Assembly (NCBI GenBank): GCA_003154115.1
Contig: PMCF01000291.1
Location: forward strand, 27,335 to 89,279
From: Anaerolineae bacterium
GTDB taxonomy: Bacteria; Chloroflexota; Anaerolineae; Fen-1058
DNA: 61,945 nucleotides
Direction of reading: 5' to 3'
Part shown: piece after piece, positions 26,214-33,700 of the stretch
How positions within the stretch are numbered: position 1 is the first letter of the stretch
Layout: each line of letters begins with the position of its first letter
Translations under genes and position numbers: made by a program
Notes under the pieces: generated by a model
What the model was told of the DNA's origin: nothing
The model's database searches: none
Seen by the model: only the letters and a program-made list of their open reading frames with translations

Positions 26214-28241
26214 ATGAAAAACGTGACCCGCCTGCTGATTGTTTTCGTCATTTTGTCAGTTACTCTAGCCGGTTGTCTCAATCCGGTTTCGGTATTGACC
26301 AACACGGGGCCCACACCCGCTAGTGGACGCGTGCGCGAACTGCCCGGCCCGACGACGGTACCCGCGAACGGGGCCACCCGATCGGCCGGGCCGCTCGATA
26401 CGGCCGAGTTGATGCGCGCGCCAGTGACCGCTGCCGATCAGACCGATGAAAAACTCATCAATACGGTAGACATCCCGATCGCCGATCTGCGCGAGCTCGC
26501 CATCCGCTTCAAGGGCGTGCCCGCGGATGCTCCTCTGAAAAATTGCACTACCGCCCCCACCTATAACGTCGGCGATCAAGAAAAATTCTCGGTGATGGAT
26601 CAAGATAGCCTGAAGACTTTCACGGTGGACGCTACGCTGATCACCAAGACCGATACGGCTTACATGTGGCTGGATAACAACTGGTTGAATCGTGTCGATC
26701 ATGCCGCCTTGACGAAATCCGCGCAGGTCTTTAACGATAAGATCGTGCCGCGCAACCACGCCTTGTTCGGCCAGGAAGACACGCCCGGCATCGATTGTGA
26801 TCCGCGCATCCACATCCTTAACACCTCTAACACCAACGCGGGCGGTTACTTCTCGTCGATCGATATGGTGACGCGGCAAGTGCGCGAAGACTCCAACGAG
26901 AAGGACATGGTCTACATCGACATCGAAGGCAGCGGCGGCCCGCAAGCCGTCAGCTCCGGTTATTACGACGGCGTTATCGCTCATGAGTTTCAACATCTCA
27001 TTCTGAATCACCAGGATAAGAATGAAGACACTTGGGTTAGCGAAGGCATGTCGGAACTGGCGATCTTCTTGAACGGCGACGACCCCGAAGCCGATTTCAT
27101 CGCGGCCATGAATCCCGACATTCAACTCAATGCGTGGCCGGACGGCGGCGTAGCCGGCTCGGAAAATTACGGCACGGCCTTTTCTTTCATGCTCTACCTC
27201 TGGGATCGCTACGGCGATGCCGGGGTGCAAGCCATCGCGGCTGAACCGGCGAATGGATTGGCCGGTATTCAGAAGGTGCTGGACAAGATCGACCCCGGCA
27301 AGCAGGTGAACGATCTTGTAGCCGACTGGATGATCGCGCGCCTGTTGGATGATCCGTCGCTTGAGAATGGCCGCTATGGGTACAGCAAAACCGATCGGGC
27401 CAAGGTTGAACCGCGCCAGACGATCGATCAGTATCCCTTTACCGAGCAAGCCAGCGTTCATCAATATGCCGGCGATTACACAGAATTCAGCGGCCCGCGT
27501 GACCTCTCGATCGATTTTGCCGGCTCGACGAAGGCGCAGATGATCGACGCGCAGCCGCACAGCGGCCAGTATTTCATGTGGAGCAATCGCGCCGACGTGG
27601 CCGATCTGCACTTGCAACATGAGTTCGATCTGAGCAACGTCAAGAACGCCACGCTGAAATACTGGACATGGTACGATCTGGAAAAAGACTGGGACTATGC
27701 CTATCTCAGCGTGTCCGAAGATGGCGGCCAGACCTGGAAGTTAGTGAAAGCGCCGTCGATGACGGACAGCAATCCGACGAACGCCAATTACGGCTGGGGC
27801 TATACCGGCAAATCGGGTGGAGGCGATCAGGCGCAGTGGATTCAAGAGTCGGTGGATCTATCGCCGTATGCGGGGAAGAAGATCGTCGTGTCGTTCGACG
27901 TGATCAACGATCTCGCCGTCAATCGCCCCGGCGTCGCCATCGACGATGTGGAAGTGCCGGAGCTCAACTACCAGTCCGATTTTGAGAAGGACGATGGGGG
28001 TTGGCAGACCGCCGGCTGGATTCGCACCAACAATTTTGTGCCGCAGGACTATACGGTGCAGTTGGTGAGCTTTGGCAAAGATGGCAAGATCAGTGTGTCG
28101 CACTTGCCGGTGAATGCGGATAACACGGCTAAATGGGACATCCCACTCAGCCAGTTGGAGAAAGCTATTGTGGTCGTCAGCCCGATGGCCTCTAAGACGA
28201 CTGAGGTTGCGCGTTACAGCTGGTCGGCGCAAGAAAAATAG
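26214..28241 (+). CDS. Secreted lipoprotein metalloprotease, immune-inhibitor-A-like
   Basis: The 675-residue product has a signal peptide with lipobox LAGC near residue 20. A peptidase domain contains HEFQHL (HExxH, near residue 260) and a downstream WVSEGMSELA Glu, a zinc-metalloprotease arrangement of gluzincin type. After about residue 430 comes a MAM/immune-inhibitor-A-like beta domain (LKYWTWYDLEKDWDYAYLSVSEDGGQTW, then VVSFDVINDLAVNRPGVAIDDV). It is probably an extracellular, membrane-tethered protease. Start 26214 gives the proper signal peptide. Confidence 0.88.
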   Translation: MKNVTRLLIVFVILSVTLAGCLNPVSVLTNTGPTPASGRVRELPGPTTVPANGATRSAGPLDTAELMRAPVTAADQTDEKLINTVDIPIADLRELAIRFKGVPADAPLKNCTTAPTYNVGDQEKFSVMDQDSLKTFTVDATLITKTDTAYMWLDNNWLNRVDHAALTKSAQVFNDKIVPRNHALFGQEDTPGIDCDPRIHILNTSNTNAGGYFSSIDMVTRQVREDSNEKDMVYIDIEGSGGPQAVSSGYYDGVIAHEFQHLILNHQDKNEDTWVSEGMSELAIFLNGDDPEADFIAAMNPDIQLNAWPDGGVAGSENYGTAFSFMLYLWDRYGDAGVQAIAAEPANGLAGIQKVLDKIDPGKQVNDLVADWMIARLLDDPSLENGRYGYSKTDRAKVEPRQTIDQYPFTEQASVHQYAGDYTEFSGPRDLSIDFAGSTKAQMIDAQPHSGQYFMWSNRADVADLHLQHEFDLSNVKNATLKYWTWYDLEKDWDYAYLSVSEDGGQTWKLVKAPSMTDSNPTNANYGWGYTGKSGGGDQAQWIQESVDLSPYAGKKIVVSFDVINDLAVNRPGVAIDDVEVPELNYQSDFEKDDGGWQTAGWIRTNNFVPQDYTVQLVSFGKDGKISVSHLPVNADNTAKWDIPLSQLEKAIVVVSPMASKTTEVARYSWSAQEK

Positions 28242-28252
28242 AGGTTACACAG

Positions 28253-28281
28253 ACCCCGGGATTCATTATGAATCCCGGGGT
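28253..28281 (+). terminator. Hairpin after metalloprotease gene
   Basis: ACCCCGGGATTCAT and AATCCCGGGGT form a GC-rich stem just after the stop at 28241. No T-tract follows, so it may act as an mRNA 3'-end stabiliser rather than a classical terminator. A second hairpin (GCCCCG...CGGGGC) lies near 28315-28332. Confidence 0.5.
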
Positions 28282-28389
28282 GGGTCTAGGAGAGCGCTGA
28301 AAAACCCGCTCAAAGCCCCGTCCTCGGGGCGGTTCCACGCGTGAGATCGCCGCCGGGGACGGCGGCTGGAGCACTTTTTCATCAGACTC

Positions 28390-28623
28390 CTAGTCCTTCG
28401 GAAAGATTTGCACTTCGCCGCGTTTCATCGCTTCGTATTCGTTGACGAGCTGCTGTTTGCGCTCATCCGCCGCTTGGCGTCCGGCGTCGAGCGCCACTTG
28501 ATAGCGCTGGCGGGCCTGGCCGCGCAAGCTATCGCCGCTTTGTGGAGTCAACAACAGCGTCACAGCGCCGCCAATAATGGCGCCGGCGATCACGCCACCC
28601 ATAAACATCAAGATTTTGCCCAT
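28390..28623 (-). CDS. YtxH-like small membrane protein
   Basis: This 77-residue protein has the YtxH layout: a Gly-rich membrane segment (GGVIAGAIIGGAVTLLLTP, residues 7-27) then a charged amphipathic helix beginning SGDSLRGQARQRYQ. The start at 28623 is preceded by an AGGAGA ribosome site and, further up, a TATAAT -10 box at 28655-28660 (minus strand). YtxH proteins are general-stress membrane proteins of unclear role. It is monocistronic and convergent with the metalloprotease. Confidence 0.85.
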   Translation of the reverse strand: MGKILMFMGGVIAGAIIGGAVTLLLTPQSGDSLRGQARQRYQVALDAGRQAADERKQQLVNEYEAMKRGEVQIFPKD

Positions 28624-28654
28624 CGGTTTGTCTCCTGCCAAAATGTGTAGGATG

Positions 28655-28660
28655 ATTATA
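28655..28660 (-). promoter_or_regulatory. -10 box of YtxH-like gene
   Basis: TATAAT on the minus strand, 31 bp before the start codon at 28623. The -35 is unclear (ATGTCA at 17 bp). Confidence 0.5.
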
Positions 28661-28699
28661 CTCTGAAACGTGATGAATGACATCTATTCAGTGCCGCCC

Positions 28700-28845
28700 G
28701 AGTATAACGCAAAAGTGTTGGTGACTTGTGGGATACGCTCCTGCTGGATGGCACATCCAGCGTCTGGTGGCGCCGGATGTGCCCGCTTCGCGCAGCGCGA
28801 GCGTGGCCGGGCAGTATGCACACCCTACAGTTTTGCGTTATACCC
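28700..28845. mobile_element. MITE copy 1 (146 bp) with 9-bp target duplication
   Basis: Terminal inverted repeats of about 26 bp: the left end begins GAGTATAACGCAAAAGTG and the right end, read inward, begins GGGTATAACGCAAAACTG. The sequence GTGCCGCCC occurs immediately outside both ends (28691-28699 and 28846-28854), which is a target duplication. There is no transposase inside. It separates the divergent YtxH gene from the M24 peptidase gene, whose ATG is 30 bp downstream. Confidence 0.85.
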
Positions 28846-28875
28846 GTGCCGCCCACACCCACCAAAGGATAAGTC

Positions 28876-29979
28876 ATGACTGAACAACGCATTGCTAAAC
28901 TACTGCAACTTGCCCCTCAAAATCAACTTGACGCTATTGCCATCATGCCCGGCCCCAACATGCAGTACTTTAGCGGATTGCACTTTCACTTATCGGAGCG
29001 GCCTACGGTGGCGCTCTTTCCGGTGAAGGGGCAGCCCGCGCTGATCTGCCCGGCCTTCGAAGCGACCAAGACCCAGCGCAGTCCGATCGCGTGGCAGCTC
29101 TTCACCTACGTCGATGGACAAGATCCGCTGGAGGCTTTTCAAGCCGCGTGTCGCGCTCTGCAACTCGATCGATCCCGCCTGGGCCTGGAGGCCTACAAGA
29201 TGCGCGTGCTGGAATTGCGCCTGTTCGAGAAAGCGGCAGCGGCCATCACCTGTGAAGCAGCTGATCATTTGATCGAGCAGTTACGCCTGATCAAGGATGC
29301 GGACGAGATCGCTCAGATGCGCCGCGCGGTGGCGATCACCGAGCAGGCATTGGACGAAGTGCTCAAGGTGGTGCGCGTCGGAATGACCGAACATGCCGTC
29401 GCCAATGAATTGACGCTGGCTCTGCTGCGCGGTGGGGCCGAAGCGCTCGCGTTTGATCCGTTGATCCAATCGGGTCCGAATACGGCTCTGCCGCATGTCA
29501 GCGCCAGCGAACGCGTGATTCAAGCGGGCGAGGTGTTACTGCTCGATTTCGGCATCACCATTGACGGATATAACAGCGACATCACACGCACCTTCGTCGT
29601 CGGGCAGCCACCCAGCGCTGAGTTCAAGAAGATCTATGAAACGGTCAAGCAAGCCAATGCGGCCGGTCGCGCGACGGCGAAGCCGGGCGTCACCGGGCAG
29701 GACGTCGATCGAGCTGCGCGCAAAGTGATTGTGGAGGCGGGCTACGGTCAATACTTCACGCATCGCACCGGGCACGGCCTCGGCCTGGAAGGTCACGAGC
29801 CGCCGTACATGGTGGAAGGAAATGTAGTGCCATTAGAAGTCGGCAATACGTTCACCGTTGAACCAGGTATTTACGTGCCGGGGCTGGGCGGCGTGCGCAT
29901 CGAAGATGATATGGTGATTACGGACAACGGCGCAGAGAGTTTGACGACGTACGATCGGGAGTTGCGGGTGATCGGGTGA
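28876..29979 (+). CDS. Xaa-Pro peptidase family (M24) aminopeptidase
   Basis: The 367-residue product has a creatinase-like N-terminal domain (residues 1-130) and a pita-bread metallopeptidase domain. The five metal ligands are visible: the two Asp of LLDFGITIDGYNSDITRTF, His in HRTGHGLGLEGHE, and Glu in FTVEPGIYVPG and GVRIEDD. It would cleave peptides with a proline in position 2, or act as a prolidase, in the cytoplasm. The ATG follows AAAGGATAA. The MITE at 28700-28845 has replaced or moved whatever upstream control region existed. Confidence 0.93.
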   Translation: MTEQRIAKLLQLAPQNQLDAIAIMPGPNMQYFSGLHFHLSERPTVALFPVKGQPALICPAFEATKTQRSPIAWQLFTYVDGQDPLEAFQAACRALQLDRSRLGLEAYKMRVLELRLFEKAAAAITCEAADHLIEQLRLIKDADEIAQMRRAVAITEQALDEVLKVVRVGMTEHAVANELTLALLRGGAEALAFDPLIQSGPNTALPHVSASERVIQAGEVLLLDFGITIDGYNSDITRTFVVGQPPSAEFKKIYETVKQANAAGRATAKPGVTGQDVDRAARKVIVEAGYGQYFTHRTGHGLGLEGHEPPYMVEGNVVPLEVGNTFTVEPGIYVPGLGGVRIEDDMVITDNGAESLTTYDRELRVIG

Positions 29980-30013
29980 GCAGTTAATCAGGGATTAGGC
30001 GATCGGAAAGACA

Positions 30014-30048
30014 AACCTCCCAGAGGCTTGTAGCCTCTGGGAGGTTTT
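30014..30048 (+). terminator. Strong terminator after the M24 peptidase gene
   Basis: AACCTCCCAGAGGC, loop TTGTA, GCCTCTGGGAGGTTTTT. The perfect 13-bp stem and T-tract are typical of rho-independent termination. Confidence 0.9.
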
Positions 30049-30051
30049 TGA

Positions 30052-30180
30052 TTTTATCATATTCGCTCACATAGACGTTGTCCGCTGAGTCTACGGCCAC
30101 ATCTGACGGATTGAGAAAGTGTGCGTTATCCGCGCCACCCACGCCGGTGACGCCAGCGAAGAATGACTCCAGCAGTTGAT
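30052..30180 (-). pseudogene. Fragment of an NHL-repeat protein gene
   Basis: Read on the minus strand, one frame gives FFAGVTGVGGADNAHFLN, then PSDVAVDSADNVYVSEYDKI. This is a clean NHL beta-propeller repeat (G..GxxxxxFxxPxxVAVDsxxNVYVsE). It has no start codon, and it runs into the terminator at 30014-30048. It is therefore a leftover of roughly one blade of a longer extracytoplasmic propeller protein. It overlaps no other gene and its upstream end meets the DUF433 gene at 30195. Confidence 0.7.
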
Positions 30181-30194
30181 GCGCGAGGTAAGCT

Positions 30195-30647
30195 ATGGAT
30201 ACAGTTGCCGTTCAACTCCCGAAAACCTTATATGACATCGTGGCCGAACGCGCGGCGGCGCTCAATCAATCGCCGTCACGTCTCGTCGAAGAAGTCCTGG
30301 CAGAGCAGTTCATGCCGCATCATCCTTACGTGGAGACGACGCAGAGCCGCAGCGGGCCACGCGCCGCCATTAAAGGCACACGCGTTGGCGTCGAAGTGAT
30401 CGTCGGCTACACACAAGCGGGCTATTCGCCGCGCGAGATGGTCGACGACATTCTGCCGCAGTTAACGCTGGCGCAAGTCTATGATGCACTGAGTTACTAC
30501 GAAGATCACCGCGCCGAGGTGGACGAAAGCATTCGTCTCAATACGCCGGAGGCCTGGCGTGATCGCTTTCGCCAAACGATGGGCGCCACCGCGGCTGCTC
30601 AATTGCTGGGCGAGGTGAGCGATGGCGCGCGCCAGACTCCTCATTGA
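30195..30647 (+). CDS. DUF433 antitoxin with N-terminal ribbon-helix-helix-like segment
   Basis: The 150-residue product has two parts. Residues 1-45 (VAVQLPKTLYDIVAERAAALNQ) look like a ribbon-helix-helix DNA-binding segment. Residues 50-120 carry the DUF433 core (AAIKGTRVGVEVIVGYTQAGYSPREMVDDILPQLTLAQVYDALSYYEDH). It should be the antitoxin of a DUF5615-type toxin, but the toxin downstream survives only as a 13-codon stump at 30622. It is therefore an orphan antitoxin or is turning into a free regulator. Confidence 0.85.
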   Translation: MDTVAVQLPKTLYDIVAERAAALNQSPSRLVEEVLAEQFMPHHPYVETTQSRSGPRAAIKGTRVGVEVIVGYTQAGYSPREMVDDILPQLTLAQVYDALSYYEDHRAEVDESIRLNTPEAWRDRFRQTMGATAAAQLLGEVSDGARQTPH

Positions 30648-30663
30648 CGAGGCATGGCTTTAA
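30622..30663 (+). pseudogene. Truncated DUF5615-type toxin start
   Basis: An ATG overlapping the end of the DUF433 gene opens MARARLLIDEAWL then TAA. RLLIDE at this position is the typical opening of DUF5615 toxins (compare FLIDAD in the intact toxin at 10130). The rest is gone, and a terminator begins 10 bp later. The short length makes this call moderately speculative. Confidence 0.5.
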
Positions 30664-30672
30664 CATCGCACA

Positions 30673-30715
30673 CAGCGGGGTGTCTCACATGACGAGACGC
30701 CCCGCTGTTTGATTG
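30673..30715 (+). terminator. Terminator after DUF433 gene
   Basis: CAGCGGGGTGTCTC and GAGACGCCCCGCTG (one G-T pair) around ACATGAC, followed by TTTGATTGTTT. The stem is strong. Confidence 0.8.
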
Positions 30716-30772
30716 TTTGATTTGAAGCGCCAGCGCAGCCTCATCAGCAAAAGGCCCAACGTTGATGGCAAT

Positions 30773-33700
30773 CTATTTTCGGACGAGCGGCAGATACACC
30801 GTGAACCGCGTTGTCGCTGACGTCTCCACAGAAAGATTCCCGGCTCGATCGACGACACGCCCATAGACCTTGCCAAAACTTTGCAGTGTCCAGGTGATGT
30901 CAGTCGTCGATCCTATTGCAACATACTCCGAGGGCTGTGCGAAATCGGGCGTGTTGCTAAGCTGAATCGCGCCCACGCCACTATTGTCATCGGTCGCCGT
31001 GACGCGCACGATGACACTGTTGGTGTTCAATGCAAAGACCGATTGCACGGTTGGCGATACGATGATTTGAATCGTGGGCGTTGAGGGCACGATCGGATCA
31101 TAGAGGATGTCATCCTGAACCGGCCCGAACTGCGTGCCATTGGCATCGCGGTATTTGGCGTAGACGGTGTACGGCAAGCGCTGATTACCATTGATGGGCA
31201 GTACCCAACCCCCATCGGTTGTGGTAACGGGCAGCCAGACCGTTGTGTTGCTCCCTGCACCAAAGCCGCCATCATTGCTGATCTTCATGCTGTCAATACT
31301 GTCCGCCGCATCCCAGGTGAGACTCAGTGAAACCGTTGGGATGTTGGTGTATAACGCACCCTCGTCAATCGATAAACTGAAACCGGGGTTGTAGGTCGAT
31401 TGCGCTTCGAGCATGGTGAGATTGCCTAAGCCATCGTCCAGCTGGGCCGTGTTGATGATCGCGGTGCCGATCGGCGCGGCTTGCACAGTCACGGCGTATT
31501 CGACAATCACAGGTGTGCCCGAGACGACTGCCCCCGACCAGATCAGCTGTCCACTGCCGAAGATGATGGGCCGACCATCACTGGCTTGGGCGCTGCTCCC
31601 GATATAGGTTGTATGTACCGGGATGGGATCGGTGATACGGGCCGTTGCAGTGATGGCGCTGCGGTTACGGAGCACAAGCGTGTACGTCACTGTATCGCCG
31701 CTTTCGACATTGGCGAGGCTTACCCTCTTGTAGGACGTGGACAGATCGGGTTGATTGCCAGATCGCGCTTGCACCGATACCGGCAGGGTGGCATTGTTTT
31801 GTCCGCAGGCATTGGCGACGGTCACGCCGATCGTGAACGAGCCTGGGGAAGCAAAGACCTGATCGAGTGTGTTGAAGTTGCTGCCAGTCGGCGCAGCATT
31901 GACTGTCCACGTGTAGGTGAACGGTACGGTCCCGGTCGCGTTCGCCGTGAAGCGTACTGCGTCGCCGGCGAATACGTCGCTGGCTGGAGCGCGTGTGAGG
32001 TCGACCGCTGAGACGGGATCGCACGCGGTGTTGACGATCAGCGTCACCGGCACATCGCTCTGTGCGTGACCAGAATCATTGCTGCTCACGCGCAAAGTCG
32101 TGGTGTAAGTGCCAACCGAGAGTCCAGTGGCATTAAAGTTGACCGCGACATCTTTCGAGGTTGACATGGTCAGTGTGCCGGTCAACGGGGCGGCACTCAA
32201 CCAGCTAACCGACGGGATTTCTGCCAGTGACCACGAAAGCATGCCGGTGCCGTCGTTGCTAATCGTCAGATAGCGCAGCCCGGCATCACCCGTCGTGAGC
32301 GTCATAGCCAGCGTCGGCGGATTTATCCAGCGGGCCGCTGCTTCATACGCGCCCATGTCCACCGCATCGCCCATGATGCGTGGATGGTTGTCCAGATCGG
32401 TGGATACGGTGACACTGAGGTTGTTCCCGGCGTCAATCGCATATGAAGCCGCCTGCAGGCGATAGTTGCCGATGGTGGTGGGCGAGGCGGTCGCCGCGAT
32501 CGGCGCAACAAAGTTCGGATCAACGTTCAAGTTACCGGTGCCGGTATAGCCGCCCTGCACATCGCTGTAGGTGATGAGCGAGGCACTACTATCGCTGTTG
32601 TAAATCTGCGAGCCAGTGATAGCCGCGTTGCCCCAGATAATGCTGTTGACCAGGGTGGAGACGCCGCCGTTGACGTTGTATAGGCCGCCGCCGCTACTGC
32701 CCGCCTGATTGCCGCTGAAGGTAACATTGATCAACGTGGAGTGGCTGCTGTCGTTGTTGGACAGTCCGCCGCCGTAGCCAGAGACGTTGGTTGCTTTGTT
32801 GCCGCTGAAGAGGACGTTGATCAGCGTGGCTGTACTGGCGCTGTTGATCAGCCCGCCGCCATAGTTCGCGGCTGAATTGCCGCGGAAGATGACGTTGATC
32901 AGCCTGGAGTTACTATTGCTGAAGTTAGTCATCCCGCCGCCGCAGCAGCCTGCGGTCGAGTTACCGCTGAAGGTGACGTTGGTCAGTATGGGGTTGCTGC
33001 TGTTGTTGTTTTGCAGCCCGCCGCCGCTGCCAGCGGCTTGGTTGCCGCTGAAAGTGACATTGGTCAGCGTGGGGTTGCTGCCGTCGTTGGCCATCCCGCC
33101 GCCGGTGTCAGCCGTGTTGCTGATGAAGGTAACGTTGGTCAGCGTGGGGCTACTGCTGGTAATGTTGTTCATCCCGCCGCCACCGCTTGCTGCTGAATTG
33201 CCGTTGAATGTGACAGTGATCAGCGTGGGGTTGCTGCTATCGAAGTTGGCCATTCCGCCGCCGCTGTCAGCGGCCTGGTTGTCGCTGAAGGTGACGCTGA
33301 TCAGCGTGGGAGCGCTGCTAAAGTTGGCTATCCCGCCGCCGTTCCAAGCGGCCCAGTTGTTGCTGAAGGTGACATTGGTCAATGCGGGATTGCTGTCTCC
33401 GTTTAACATCCCGCCGCCGTTGACAGCCGTCGCCCGGTTGGCGCTGAAAGTGACCGTAATCAGCGTGGGGCTGCTGTTGTTGGAGTTATTCATTCCACCG
33501 CCGCTAGTGGCTGTGTTGCTGATGAAGGCGACATTGGTCAGCGCGGGGTTGCTGCCGCTGTCGTTTTTCATCCCGCCACCGTAGTCGGAGGTTGCCGTGT
33601 TGCTGATGAAAGTGACGTTGGTCAACATAGGGCTACTGCTGTCGTTGCTCATCCCGCCGCCGCTGCCGGAGGTTGCTGTGTTGCCGCTGAAAGTGACCGT

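Noticed and set aside
26265-27620. A 451-codon open frame on the minus strand
   Set aside because: It is the antisense shadow of the metalloprotease gene, which has a signal peptide, lipobox and HExxH motif; the minus frame has none and a composition typical of antisense.
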